Assembly: GCF_900105725.1 (NCBI RefSeq)
Contig: NZ_FNLM01000011.1
Location: forward strand, 1 to 24,083
Direction of reading: 5' to 3'
DNA length: 24,083 bases
DNA from: Gordonia westfalica
Lineage (GTDB): Bacteria > Actinomycetota > Actinomycetes > Mycobacteriales > Mycobacteriaceae
Shown: positions 8,708 to 17,503 of the stretch, piece after piece
How positions within the stretch are numbered: the stretch's first letter is position 1
How the letters are laid out: every line of letters starts with the position of its first letter
Position numbers and translations under genes: made by a program
Notes under the pieces: generated by a model
The model's database searches: none
Told to the model about the DNA's origin: nothing
The model's input: the letters and a program-made list of their open reading frames with translations, nothing else

Positions 8708-11700
8708 CTAGCGGCCTCCGCTCATAGCCTTGTGCCGTGCCCGCTGCTGGCGGCGTTCCCGCTCGTAGTAGGCGCGTTCGTCTCGCAGGGTGACGTTCGT
8801 TGTCCCGCCGTCCATTGCGGAGATCACGGAGATGAGTTGGTCCAGCTTCTCAACGAGGACAGCCGGGGCCGCCCCGCCACGGTCGAGTGAGGCTTTCAGA
8901 TCCCGCGGATCGAACGGCAGCGCAGTTTCCTTGTGCCCCAGCCCGTTGAGCATGATGTTCGCACCCTCGTGGATGACACCACCCCGCTCGTACCAGCCGG
9001 CGTTGACGTGGTGATCCTTCGCCTTCAGCGGGTCGCCGTAACGGTCACCCACATATCGGTCATAGGCTTCGCCCTGCACCCGCGGATCGGGTGACGAATC
9101 CGGCAGATACTGGTCCTTCGTCGATCCCAAGAACTGGGGCAGACCGAACGCCCCCGACGACGGATTTGTGGCGGTCGGATTCCAGCTGGACTCTTTGTTG
9201 ATGATCCAGTCGGTGGCCTCCCACGGAGGACCCTGACGCCACGCCTCACGCAAACCGGACCGGAACGCGTCCTTGATCGCATTCCCCGTCGGCGCACCAC
9301 CAGCAGCCGTGCCGCCGAGGTCTTCGCCAGGACGAGGCTTCACCGTCCCCGGATCAGTCACACCCGGGCGGGCACCCACCGACGGAGCCGACTGGGCAGA
9401 ACGCTCAAACTCCTGCTTCTTCGCCAACTCCGCCGACTCATAGCGGGCCTTCATCCCCGCCATATCCGAGTCGTACTGGGCCTTCAACTCATCCGAACGT
9501 CGCTTGTTCAGATCCTTGTCGAGCTTCTGCGCCTGCAGAGCCTTCTTATCGGCCTCGTACCGTTCCTTACGGGCAGCCTTCTCCTGGTCGTACTGCTGCT
9601 TCCGTGCGAGCTTCTCGTCCTCGTACTTCTGCTTCAACCCCAGAGCAGCCGACGGATCAGACCCCGCCTCACCCGGCTTCGGTGTCTTGCCCGTCGCAGA
9701 GTCATACTTCGACTTGGCCTCCGCCACACGGGAGTCGTACTCCTGCTTCTTCGCCAGCTCGTCGTTCTCAAACTTGTGCTTGAGATCGTTCAGCTGACGT
9801 TCGTAGGTGGCGCGATCGATCTTCTTGAGCGTGAACTGGTTCTCGAGATCTTGCTTCTTGCGGTCGTAGTCCTGCTTCCGAGTCAGCTTCGCGTTCTCAT
9901 AGTCGGACTTGAGGGAGTCCTTCGCCGCGTCATACTCGGCCTTCGCCCGCTCACGCTCCTCCGGCGACACCTTCGTCCCCGAACCCGATTGCTGCTGCGA
10001 GTTCTCGTATTCAGCGAGGGCGCCCAGGATGCCGGGGGTGTCGTTGATGGAGAACACCTTGAGCATGTCCGCGATCTGCTCGGACACGAACGTGTTCGCC
10101 ACGGCACCGAGGCGGCCCGAAATGCTCTTATCCCCAGTGCTACTGCCCGAGGTGCCTGAACCGCCTGTGGCGTCGTATCCGCCCGGGCCGGTCTGCACCC
10201 ACGTCCCATCCGGACGCTGCACCCAACCACCCGAATCAGAACCCGGATCAGTCCACGACGGATCAACCTTGATGAACGCATGCTCAGAAAACTGCGGATC
10301 ATCAGCCCCACAGAGCCGCCCAGCATGCCGCCACCGTTCTGGCCGCCCATCTCAACGTTCGTCCCATCCGGGAGAGTGCCGGCAGTATGCCCACCCCCGG
10401 CGCCGCCGTTGTACCAGCCGAACCGCATATCCCCAGACGACCCGCGACCCAACTGGCCACCCATCTGCTGAATCTGCGCACCCATCGTGGCAGTGGTGAA
10501 ACGCCCACCGAACGGGTCCAAACCGGCAGCCTTACGGGCGAACGCACTCATGGCACCAGAGCAGTCGCCCCAGTTCACGCCACCCCACACATACGGGGAG
10601 CCCGTCAGCGGGCCGGACGCACCCTCACCCTCAGCGAGGCGACGCAGAATGCCGCCGTCAGCGAACCGGCGAACACCATCAACGCCAGCAGCCTGCGCCA
10701 AACGCTTGACACCACCACCAGCGATAGCACCCAGCAACCCCGAAAGGCTGTTCGGCACATTCCCATCCGGAATGAGCTGGTAACCAAACATGTCCGCGAC
10801 TGTCGCGAGAATGCTCGTCGACCTGGACCGCTTCCCCGGGGCCAGAGGAATGAACGCCTCACCACCAGTCTCAGGTTCAGCCCACTGCACCAGAGTGTTC
10901 GGGCGCGCCTTCTCGATGACCGCCTGGTTCGGCAACTTCCCATTCGCATACTGCTCGAGATCCCGAATACCGCCCTGTGCGTAGCGGCGAACCGAGCCGT
11001 CAGCATTGTTCGCCAGACCGGGACCGCGCCACACCTGGCCACTCGGGTAGTGTCGCCGAGGTTGAGACCACGAGTCTGCACATTGATGTATGCCTGACGC
11101 TCCCGGGCGGCCCGATCTAGCTCAGTGTTGATGAGACCGAGCTTCTGCATAATCGCAGCGATCTCCATATCCACCTTGGGATTCGCGGTGGTCTGCGAGA
11201 GGGTATTCAGCTGCTCCATCGACACGGCTTTGCCCTGCAGCAACTGGTCAATAACTAGCCCAGCAGCCGGCGACACAGCGGTACGATCCAGCCCTTCAAG
11301 CGCTCCCCGGGCCTCACTATTTCGCAGATCGAACATAGCCTTGTCGAGGTCGACCTTCGGGTTCGCCCGCAGCGCATTCAGCACGGCGATGTTCTGCGTA
11401 ACCATCAGAATCTTCGCCCGAGCATCCGCATCATCCGCAGTGATCTTCACCTGATTGGTGTTCGGAATCCGCTCAACCGTCGCACCCAGCCGCTCCAGCA
11501 GACCCTGCGTCTCCTTGGTAACCGCCGAACTGTCGATCGTCATCGTCTTCTGGGTCGGCATGTCATTCCACTTGGCGGAGATCGCCGCCAATTGCTGGAC
11601 CGCCTCAGGGGCACCCTTCAGGGCCACCGTCACTTCGACGTCATCAAGACCGAGTTTGTCTGCAGCGGCACGGATCTGCTCACCAGTCAGGCCATACTGC

Positions 11701-14084
11701 CGCGCCAACTGGGCGAGAGCCTCCTGGTTCTGACGATTCCGCTCCGTCATATCAGCACCCGACGCGGCAGCATCAGTTGTGGCGTCCACAATGTCCACCA
11801 GCGATTGCCGGAGCGCAGCACCATTCTTCGTTGCCGTGTCGATGCCCAGCTTCTGACTCAGGAGCGCCGCACCGAACCCCTCAGACTGGTTGATAGCCTC
11901 CTTGGTCGAGTCAGCAACCTGACGCATCACGTCGTTGTGACGGGCAATCGCCTCACCCTCAGTGCGGGCGGGGTTCAACGCATCGAGCGCCGACTTCAGC
12001 GCCCGTGTCTTCTCCGCCGCGGTCGACGTCTTGTCGCCCAGGACGCGCATTGCCTCGCCGAGTTCGGAGACGCCAGGCGCCACGCGCCCAGCCGCCTCGC
12101 GCTGGCGCATGAACTCATCACGGATCTTCGAGAGCTGGCCCGCCGCCATGATGCCGCCCTCGCCAGTGGCGGCAAGTCGGTCACCAAGCAGCTTCCACTG
12201 TCCGTCGGAGCCGTACAGAGAGCGGGCGACTTCTTCGTTGGACATCCCGAGATCGCGGATCGCCTTTTCAGCCGCCATGGCTCGCTCGGCGTTCTCATTC
12301 AGCACTTCGTTCGAGCCGGATGCCATCTTGAAGAGGCCGCCGACCTCTTTGAGCTGTTCCCACGTCGACTTGTGCTGATCGGCGGCAGTGCTCAGCGTCT
12401 TCTGGTACGCCCCAACCTGTTCCGCAGCCTTGGCCCAGGTGTCATCGTTCATGGCACCGCGGGACTCACGGAAAGCGGCACCCATCAGCCTCTGGGACTC
12501 CGCAAGCTCCTTCACCGCCTGCGACTGAGCCTTCGCCTTCTGCGTCGCATCGGCGTGAGCCTGCGCGCCCATCATCAGATATGCGGCACCAGCCATGAGC
12601 GCGATATTCAAAGGGCCGCCCAATGCCGCAGACAGTCCACCGGCCGCCCCACGTAGTGCGCTGAGTCCGCCGGAAGCGGCCATTCCCGCGTTGGCACCAA
12701 GGACGCGGATATGGGCGCCGGCCGTCGAGAGCTGCGGGTTCGCCTGCCGGATGTAGCCAAGCGAGGTCCGATAGGCGTCGGTGAAGTTGCCGATTGCCGG
12801 ACGCACACCGCCGAACGCCGTTCCGACACGACTGATTCCCGTATGCATCGGGCCGAGCGCCGTCGTGACGCGCCCCAGGATTGCGGGCACGGTTCGGAAC
12901 GCCAACCACGCCGCGAGCGCTGCGGTGACGTAACCCGGATGCGCCTCCATGAGATCGCCGACAGTCTGAAGCACCGGGGCGAGTCCTTGCAGAATCCCCG
13001 ACGCCGTCTGGACCGTCGCCAGGAACACCTGCCAGCCGCCGACGCCGAGCGACGCAGACGCTTCCGCGAGTGCCGCCCCAATCGTACGCGCTGCAGGACC
13101 GAGTTCCATCAGTGAATCCCACAGCGCCGTAAAGGTTTCGGCCGCTCGATCAAGAGCTCCCGAGCCCTCGAGGGTTGCATACAGACCCTTGAGCTGCGGC
13201 ACCCACTGGTCGAAGATCTTGGCGTCCGCGGCGAGCGCGAAATCCTTCATCTTCGGGGTGAGATCGTTTACTGCTTCGGTCAGGCCGACAACGCCGCCCT
13301 TGGCGCGGAGAAGGAACGGCTCCATGCCCGCAGCCGACAGGCGGCCCATCGCGGTCCGGAAGTTGGCGAGCTTCGCGGGAAGGGTCTCGCCCATCTCCTT
13401 CGCGAGGTTGCCGGTGCCCTGGTTGATCGCCGTGACGACCTGGTCGAACGAGATCTTGCCCTCTTCGCCGAGGGTGCGGACCTCGGCAGTCGTCTTGCCG
13501 ATCGACTTCGCAATGAGGTCATAGATCGGCACGCCGCGCTGGGCCAGCTGCAACGCCTCCGAGCCCATCAACTTGCCCGACGCCTTGATCTGCATCATCA
13601 CGAGGCCGATGTCCTGCGCCGAGGCGCCAGAGGCCGCAGAGATGTTCACCAACGCCTTCACAGCGTTGTTCATGTCGTCGCCCGCCGCCACGCCAGCACC
13701 GCCCAGCATCGCTGCTGCCGCCGCTGCATCAGCCAGCGAAGTCGAGGTGCCGGTGACGATGTCATTCAGATCGGCAAGCTGACGCTTCGTGTCACCGGCC
13801 GACAGCCCCATATTGCGGAACTGGATGTCCGCCTTCTCCAGGGTGGTGATCCGGTTGTAGCCTGCCGACAGGGCATCCTGCAGCACCTTCGATGCTGCGC
13901 CCGCCGCCTTCGACACGCCAATCCCCAGCGCCGTGCCGAGGGCGGTGGACATCGTGTGACCCATGCGACGCCCAGTGTCACCAGCGCCGCGTTCAGCACC
14001 ATTGAGCGCGTTACGGATGCCAGGAGCGATACGGCTCGTCTCTGGAACGATGGAAATGTAGGCAACACCTAGCTCCGTGGCCAC
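8708..14084 (-). CDS. Tape measure protein with NlpC/P60-like and transglycosylase-like domains (best copy)
   Basis: This protein sets tail length and, through its C-terminal enzymes, probably opens peptidoglycan locally during DNA entry. The start is GTG 14084, with AAAGGGGG seven bases upstream. The frame is broken twice: one C lost near 11045 (arms 1 and 3 have CCCC) and one base apparently missing in the GGGG/CCCC run at 10306-10309. Adding both gives exactly 1793 codons including stop. Approximate residues are: 177-240, a tape-measure N-terminal motif with AQRGVPIYDLIAKSIGKTT; 488-505, a hydrophobic segment; 1160-1250, NlpC/P60-like, with WGGVNWGDCSG (Cys about 1175) and GGGHTAG (His about 1233); 1373-1565, a Lys/Glu/Gln/Tyr-rich coiled coil; 1600-1690, lytic transglycosylase-like, with Glu about 1632 in NKESSWNP and SSGAFGLPQF. 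GGEAFIPL before the peptidase and GGVIHEGANI at the end are typical tape measure tail segments. Tape measure identity is certain; activity of the two enzyme domains is inferred. Confidence 0.93.
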
Positions 14085-14116
14085 GCTGCCACCCCCTTTG
14101 CTTGCCGCCAGAAATG

Positions 14117-14155
14117 ACGAACACCCCAGAGGCTCATGGCCTTAGGGGTGTTCGT
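14117..14155 (-). terminator. Stem-loop between endonuclease VII and tape measure genes (arm 2)
   Basis: An 11-bp perfect outer stem (ACGAACACCCC pairing with GGGGTGTTCGT) encloses a second 4-bp stem (AGGC with GCCT) and a CATGA loop. It lies downstream of the endonuclease stop and upstream of the tape measure ribosome site. There is no U-tract, so it is either an actinobacterial-type terminator, an mRNA end-protector or a processing site. It is fully conserved between arms 2 and 3. Confidence 0.6.
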
Positions 14156-14179
14156 TGAGTCCGTATGTATGCGCTGTTT

Positions 14180-14887
14180 CTAGGCCTTTCGACCGAGGTA
14201 CTCGATCGCGCTTCGCAGCACGTTCGGGTCATCCTTCAGTAGGCCCAATCCGCGGTTGCACGATCCGCAGAGGAATCCGCGGACGCACTGCCCGCAGGTT
14301 CGCCACTGCTTACTCCGTGGAGGGCAGCAGCTGTGGTCATGGTCGATATGTAGCGCCCCCACGCGCTCGCCGCAGATGTCGCAGCCCCGATTCATCGCGG
14401 CCGCGTACTCCTCCGGGGTGATTCCGTACTTCAGATATCGGCGCGCTTCGGGGGATTCTCTACCGCAGGTGCGGCACCACTGAGTGTCGGTGCGCTGAAG
14501 CCTCGCCCCGGTGCGCCGCTGTAGGGAGAAGTCCTGCCCGCATAGCCGACATTTCGCCGTCGTTGGGCGACGCCCGTTGTATCGAGAGTCGGTTTGCTGA
14601 CAGCCCCTCGAGCAGTGCTTACGGCGCCCCGACCCCTTCGGGACACCTGCCCCGCAAACGACGCACACCCATTCCTTCGACCACGTGTCCGGCCGGAGTT
14701 CGCCGTGGCGATCAAGCTGAACCCGGTGCGAGTCGCACACCGTCTGCATGCCCCGCGTAGGGCGGTCGCATGTGGGGTGCTCGCAGATGGGGCGACATTC
14801 GTCGGAGCAGTACGCATGCTGTCCGGGACCTCGGTCGATGGGTGATCCACATGTCGGACATGGACGTCGGGTTCGGGTAGCCTTCAC
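14180..14887 (-). CDS. Endonuclease VII family HNH protein with multiple zinc knuckles (arm 2)
   Basis: This is the arm 2 copy of the 235-residue endonuclease VII-like protein, identical in translation to the arm 3 copy at 19658-20365, where the motifs are described. I start it at GTG 14887 and not at an upstream TTG at 14911, because AAGGAGGGG ends five bases before the GTG and would lie inside the coding region of the longer form. It is separated from the tape measure gene by a strong stem-loop and lies head-to-head with the lipoprotein gene. Confidence 0.82.
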   Translation of the reverse strand: MKATRTRRPCPTCGSPIDRGPGQHAYCSDECRPICEHPTCDRPTRGMQTVCDSHRVQLDRHGELRPDTWSKEWVCVVCGAGVPKGSGRRKHCSRGCQQTDSRYNGRRPTTAKCRLCGQDFSLQRRTGARLQRTDTQWCRTCGRESPEARRYLKYGITPEEYAAAMNRGCDICGERVGALHIDHDHSCCPPRSKQWRTCGQCVRGFLCGSCNRGLGLLKDDPNVLRSAIEYLGRKA

Positions 14888-14925
14888 GGCAGCCCCTCCT
14901 TGGTGCTTCAAGCGAGTGGGTTAGG

Positions 14926-14955
14926 CCCCGGCTGGTGTTGGTAGCACCTCCGGGG
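14926..14955. promoter_or_regulatory. Stem-loop in divergent intergenic region (arm 2)
   Basis: CCCCGG pairs with CCGGGG around an inner GGTG/CACC stem with a seven-base loop. The hairpin lies between the divergent lipoprotein and endonuclease genes. Read in the endonuclease direction it lies in the untranslated leader. It is identical to the arm 3 copy at 19590-19619. Confidence 0.6.
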
Positions 14956-14992
14956 TCGCTCCATTCTATCTCGGGTCGTCGCACTGACGGCT

Positions 14993-14998
14993 TATCCT
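14993..14998 (+). promoter_or_regulatory. Candidate -10 box for a leaderless lipoprotein transcript (arm 2)
   Basis: TATCCT ends six bases before the lipoprotein ATG at 15005, and no convincing Shine-Dalgarno site separates them. Transcription starting at or next to the A of the ATG would give a leaderless mRNA, which is common in actinobacteria. No good -35 hexamer is visible at 17-18 bases, so the call rests on the -10 and its position. Confidence 0.4.
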
Positions 14999-15004
14999 GT
15001 CGAG

Positions 15005-15478
15005 ATGAAACGTGCATGCATTGCCATCCCAGTAATCGCATTCGCCCTCGCCGCCTCTGGGTGCAGCGACCGAAGCCCCGAGGCCGGTAAGGCTCCTGCG
15101 ACATCGTCGGCCTCCGCACCTGCCCCTGCAGTCGCAGGTGCGTACACGTCAGTGAGTCAACTCGCGGCCGGACTAACTTCAGCCGGCTTCCCATGCCTGG
15201 TTACTGACGCAACCTCGGGGCCGAAGGCTGAGCACGGATCGTGCCCACTAACCCCAACGGCCGAAGCTCGACTGAGTGTGTGGTTCTCAGAAGACCTCGC
15301 CTCGAAGGGAATCGCTGCATCGGTAAAGCACTCTGACATCACGGGAGACATCACTGGCGATCGCCACTACTACGTAACGGGACCAACCTGGCTGATCAGC
15401 CTCGACCAGAACGCGGTCATGGCAGGCCAGATTGCGGGACAGTTCGGCGGCGAACTAGTGAAGTCCGGTGATATCTAG
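15005..15478 (+). CDS. Secreted lipoprotein, antisense to the tail operon (arm 2)
   Basis: This is the arm 2 copy of the 157-residue lipoprotein, with the same translation as the copy at 19067-19540, where features are given. In this orientation it reads on the plus strand while all surrounding tail genes read on the minus strand. Its stop TAG overlaps the chaperone stop in a shared CTAG (15475-15478). It must therefore have its own promoter. Identity between arms 2 and 3 across the whole gene argues that the frame is real and not created by indels. Confidence 0.82.
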   Translation: MKRACIAIPVIAFALAASGCSDRSPEAGKAPATSSASAPAPAVAGAYTSVSQLAAGLTSAGFPCLVTDATSGPKAEHGSCPLTPTAEARLSVWFSEDLASKGIAASVKHSDITGDITGDRHYYVTGPTWLISLDQNAVMAGQIAGQFGGELVKSGDI

Positions 15479-15882
15479 CGCATCGACGCCGCGACCGCCC
15501 GAGCCTTCTCAGCCTCGCTGGGACCTTCGCCCTCGGTAGCTTCGGCAGCGTCATCCCGAGGCGGCCCATACCGGGCCGGGAAGTAGATCTCAGGCACTTC
15601 GTTAAACGTGGTCAACGCCTGCATGTATCGGAGGTCGGAAACGATCGTCGCCACCTCCGACAAGAGCATCACAGACGGATCAGACCACAGCCAAGTGTCA
15701 GGATTCCATGCCCGGAACAGCTCCATTGCGTGGTCTGTGCGAGCCCTGCGGACAATAGCCCGCAGGTCAGTCCATGAAAACCAGGGCTTCCCGAGATCCC
15801 GCAACCTGAGGCCGCGGGAAATCAGGTCGTACTCGATGGCCTCCCCGTGCTCGTCTAGGAGTCGGCGGAGGCCGAAGATTCC
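15475..15882 (-). CDS. Tail assembly chaperone, -1 frame extension (arm 2)
   Basis: This is the second reading frame of the chaperone, reached by -1 frameshifting near 15879-15885. It begins in frame after the slip with GIFGLRRLLDEHGEAIEYDL and ends at 15475. The frame has no well-placed start of its own (TTG at 15804 is the first possible and has no ribosome site), which supports expression as a fusion. The segment LLDEHGEAIEYDLISRGLRL followed by WTDLRAIV is characteristic of the C-terminal part of actinophage G-T type chaperones. The arm 3 copy at 18663-19070 carries the same sequence. Confidence 0.8.
   Translation of the reverse strand, partial: GIFGLRRLLDEHGEAIEYDLISRGLRLRDLGKPWFSWTDLRAIVRRARTDHAMELFRAWNPDTWLWSDPSVMLLSEVATIVSDLRYMQALTTFNEVPEIYFPARYGPPRDDAAEATEGEGPSEAEKARAVAASMR
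15838..15873 (-). promoter_or_regulatory. Frameshift-stimulating stem-loop (arm 2)
   Basis: GGCCTCC and GGAGGCC form a 7-bp perfect stem starting five bases after the slippery heptamer, the usual spacing for a -1 stimulator. Both strands of the stem are conserved between arms 2 and 3. Confidence 0.6.
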
Positions 15883-16286
15883 CCCACTGTGATGTCAGGA
15901 TCTTCGAGCTGCTTCTTGATCCACTGGATGGTGCCCTCAGGGATCTTCGTCATCAGGAGCTTGTACTCGGCAGCCGACACGTACGGCTTGAGCCACCGGA
16001 GGGTGACTTCCTTCTCCTCGAAACCCTTCAGGGTTTCCTCTGCGTCGACCGGGCGCGGCAGCGTCTTCTCCGCGCTGTTGAGGCTGTTCGCCCATTCGGC
16101 GATCTTCACATCCGCTTCCCCGAACGGGGTGATCCAGTCCTGGTACTTCTTGATCTCGGCGGGGTCCATCCACTTGCGCGGCGGCATCGACACCAGTACC
16201 GGATCGCGCCCGGGGATGGGGACGGCGAACTTCAACAGGTGATCGTCGGACGAGGGGGCTACTGCGTAGCCTTCGGGAACAGACAT
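15855..16286 (-). CDS. Tail assembly chaperone, zero frame (arm 2)
   Basis: This 143-residue short form of the chaperone begins MSVPEGYAVAPSSDD and ends DITVGESSASADS. It is the arm 2 counterpart of 18259-18690, with identical translation. Downstream coupling to the -1 frame is described there. It lies between the major tail protein and the lipoprotein/endonuclease insertion. Confidence 0.85.
   Translation of the reverse strand: MSVPEGYAVAPSSDDHLLKFAVPIPGRDPVLVSMPPRKWMDPAEIKKYQDWITPFGEADVKIAEWANSLNSAEKTLPRPVDAEETLKGFEEKEVTLRWLKPYVSAAEYKLLMTKIPEGTIQWIKKQLEDPDITVGESSASADS
15879..15885 (-). promoter_or_regulatory. -1 slippery heptamer GGGGGAA (arm 2)
   Basis: In the coding direction the zero-frame codons GTG GGG GAA contain G GGG GAA. 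The run allows the P-site tRNA to re-pair perfectly after a one-base backward slip. It is followed by the stem-loop at 15838-15873. Confidence 0.65.
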
Positions 16287-16409
16287 GGTTTGACCAGGAA
16301 CCTTTCAACATTGGGATAGAACTTCAACCAGGAGCAGCCCCGGCCTGGCAAAAGGACGCGGCTCCTGGTCAGGGACAACATGACACCCCTTCGCCAGGCC
16401 GAGATTGTG

Positions 16410-16439
16410 TGCCCGGGGAGGCTAGATACCTCCCGGGCA
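16410..16439 (-). terminator. Stem-loop after major tail protein gene (arm 2)
   Basis: This is the arm 2 copy of the 12-bp stem-loop at 18105-18135. One G of the GGGG run is missing here relative to arm 3, and perfect pairing in arm 3 suggests that arm 3 is correct. Confidence 0.55.
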
Positions 16440-16446
16440 AGACGGG

Positions 16447-17040
16447 TCAGCTACCCGAAGTGGCGGCGATGCCGTCCACGTCGCCGAACTCGTCGACGTA
16501 GTCGCCGTTGGAGTTGCGGAACGCTCGGATCGTCAACTCCACGCCCGACGCGTCCTGCGACTCGTCCTTCCACTCCGCGATCTCCGAGACGCGGCCCTTC
16601 TCCACGACGTACGTCTTGAACTTCTTGCCGCACTTCGTGGCGAACACGTGGGCCGACAGCGGAAGCTGCGACGAGTTGTGGCGGACGTGGTAGCGCTGCC
16701 CCTTGCCGCCGGCAGCGGGGATGAGGGTGACGTTGTCGTCACCTGCGACGGTCCGCTTCACCGACGGCAGGTCGACGTCGAGCAGCTTGATCTTGAAGCT
16801 GGTGCCGTACTCGGTCTGCACATCGACGTAGTCGCCACCGTCGAAGTCCTTGACGGTGTTCGAGGTGCGGGTGATGCCGACCGACAGGCCGTCGACCGCC
16901 GCGGTTCCGTGGTCCTCGAACGCGGCGTTCAGGTCTTCCGGCGACTCGACCGGAGCGGTGGGAAGCGTGGTACCCAGAGGTGCCCGCCAGTAGACGCCGC
17001 CGTCGAGCGACTGCGCCACGTAAGAGTGTTCGACTGCCAT
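16447..17040 (-). CDS. Major tail protein (arm 2)
   Basis: This is the arm 2 copy of the 197-residue tail tube subunit, identical in translation to the copy at 17504-18097. It lies between the tail terminator fragment and the chaperone, the invariable siphovirus order. Both copies begin MAVEHSYVAQSLDGGVYW and end DVDGIAATSGS. Confidence 0.88.
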   Translation of the reverse strand: MAVEHSYVAQSLDGGVYWRAPLGTTLPTAPVESPEDLNAAFEDHGTAAVDGLSVGITRTSNTVKDFDGGDYVDVQTEYGTSFKIKLLDVDLPSVKRTVAGDDNVTLIPAAGGKGQRYHVRHNSSQLPLSAHVFATKCGKKFKTYVVEKGRVSEIAEWKDESQDASGVELTIRAFRNSNGDYVDEFGDVDGIAATSGS

Positions 17041-17063
17041 TGTTTTGCCCCTTTCAGGCGAGG

Positions 17064-17078
17064 TGACCAGGAGCCGCG
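17064..17078 (-). repeat. 15-bp leader element upstream of the major tail protein (arm 2)
   Basis: In the coding direction this reads CGCGGCTCCTGGTCA, the exact inverse complement of a 15-base element beyond the far end of the major tail protein gene. It is the arm 2 copy of 17466-17480. Confidence 0.6.
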
Positions 17079-17102
17079 AAAGGGTTATTCAGTTAGGAGA
17101 CT

Positions 17103-17279
17103 TTAGGTTCGGAGCACGAAGAGTGTCCCGGTGAACTGGAACCGGGAATGCTTTTCATAGTCCGGGTTGGGATAGTCGGCCAGGCTGTTCATGACCCAGT
17201 CGGTTACCCACAGGCCTGCCCATGGGCCGCCCGAGGATGCAGCCTGGAATCGCGTCCGGACGATGGTCAGATCGATGGC
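17103..17279 (-). CDS. Tail terminator-like protein, C-terminal fragment (arm 2)
   Basis: The open frame ends at TAA 17105-17103, 62 bases before the major tail protein start. It reads back through IDLTIVRTRFQAASSGGPW, GLWVTDWVMNSLADYPNPD and a final FQFTGTLFVLRT. Position and C-terminal character fit the tail terminator or head-tail completion gene that precedes the major tail gene in siphoviruses. Only about 58 codons are present; the rest lies beyond the junction and is not in the window. The frame runs smoothly into the junction centre up to a TGA at 17280-17282. That suggests arm 2 carries the true continuation and arm 3 does not. Confidence 0.6.
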   Translation of the reverse strand, partial: AIDLTIVRTRFQAASSGGPWAGLWVTDWVMNSLADYPNPDYEKHSRFQFTGTLFVLRT

Positions 17280-17286
17280 TCAGTCG
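17259..17286. other. Centre of second inverted junction
   Basis: These 28 bases lie between arm 2 (ending 17258) and its inverse, arm 3 (beginning 17287). The last bases of the arms differ by one indel: GGAATCGCGTCCG against the inverse of CGGACGGATTCC. The centre contains the codons for IDLTIV when read on the minus strand. No adapter sequence is recognisable. The turn falls inside a coding gene, which argues against a natural genome end. Confidence 0.7.
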
Positions 17287-17441
17287 CGGACGGATTCCAG
17301 GCTGCATCCTCGGGCGGCCCATGGGCAGGCCTGTGGGTAACCGACTGGGTCATGAACAGCCTGGCCGACTATCCCAACCCGGACTATGAAAAGCATTCCC
17401 GGTTCCAGTTCACCGGGACACTCTTCGTGCTCCGAACCTAA
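17287..17441 (+). CDS. Tail terminator-like protein, C-terminal fragment (arm 3)
   Basis: This is the arm 3 copy of the last ~49 codons of the gene upstream of the major tail protein, from FQAASSGGPW to GTLFVLRT, stop TAA 17439-17441. The frame extends upstream to 17148 as an apparent 97-residue ORF, but everything before about 17287 is the reversed arm 2 and has no coding meaning. Arm 3 reads DGFQAA where arm 2 reads VRTRFQAA; the arm 2 version fits better. Confidence 0.55.
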
Positions 17442-17459
17442 AGTCTCCTAACTGAATAA

Positions 17460-17495
17460 CCCTTTCGCGGCTCCTGGTCACCTCGCCTGAAAGGG
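17460..17495 (+). promoter_or_regulatory. Inverted repeat covering the major tail protein ribosome site
   Basis: CCCTTTC (17460-17466) is the perfect complement of GAAAGGG (17489-17495). The second half contains the Shine-Dalgarno sequence for the ATG at 17504. When folded, the helix would hide the ribosome site and place the GGCTCCTGGTCA element in the loop. Whether it forms in vivo is not known. Confidence 0.5.
17466..17480 (+). repeat. 15-bp leader element, sense copy (arm 3)
   Basis: CGCGGCTCCTGGTCA lies 24 bases before the major tail protein start. Its exact inverse complement, TGACCAGGAGCCGCG, lies at 18174-18188 after the same gene. Shorter versions occur at 18210-18218 (GCTCCTGGT) and 18246-18254 (TCCTGGTCA). 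These are short near-identical sites grouped around two starts. Confidence 0.65.
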
Positions 17496-17503
17496 GCAAA
17501 ACA

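Larger units (their letters stand above)
6156..17258 (-). repeat. Inverted-repeat arm 2 (complete unit, reversed)
   Basis: This is the only arm that contains the whole unit from Gp37-like to tail terminator. Its first half pairs with arm 1 and 10461-17258 pairs with arm 3. The position sum with arm 3 is 34544 over the major tail gene and 34545 from the chaperone to the tape measure, the shift being one G in the stem-loop after the major tail gene. Confidence 0.95.

Noticed and set aside
10605..11034. Arg-rich C-terminus of the 1159-residue frames (also 23830-23940)
   Set aside because: It results from single-base losses near 11045 and 23826. The correct frame continues into the NlpC/P60-like domain.
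11592..12656. 354-codon ORF antisense to the tape measure (also 21889-22953)
   Set aside because: It is Arg/Leu/His-rich, has no ribosome site and mirrors the third-position GC of the real gene. It is a shadow frame.
6027..17286. Natural hairpin telomeres of a protelomerase-type linear phage
   Set aside because: Both turns fall within conserved tail genes, the centres are asymmetric, and no protelomerase or telomere palindrome is seen.
17259..17286. Sequencing-library hairpin adapter left in the read
   Set aside because: Neither junction centre resembles a hairpin adapter that I recognise. The minus-strand reading continues coding sequence instead.
17148..17441. 97-codon plus-strand ORF spanning the second junction
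   Set aside because: Its first half is the reversed end of arm 2. Only 17287-17441 is genuine coding sequence.
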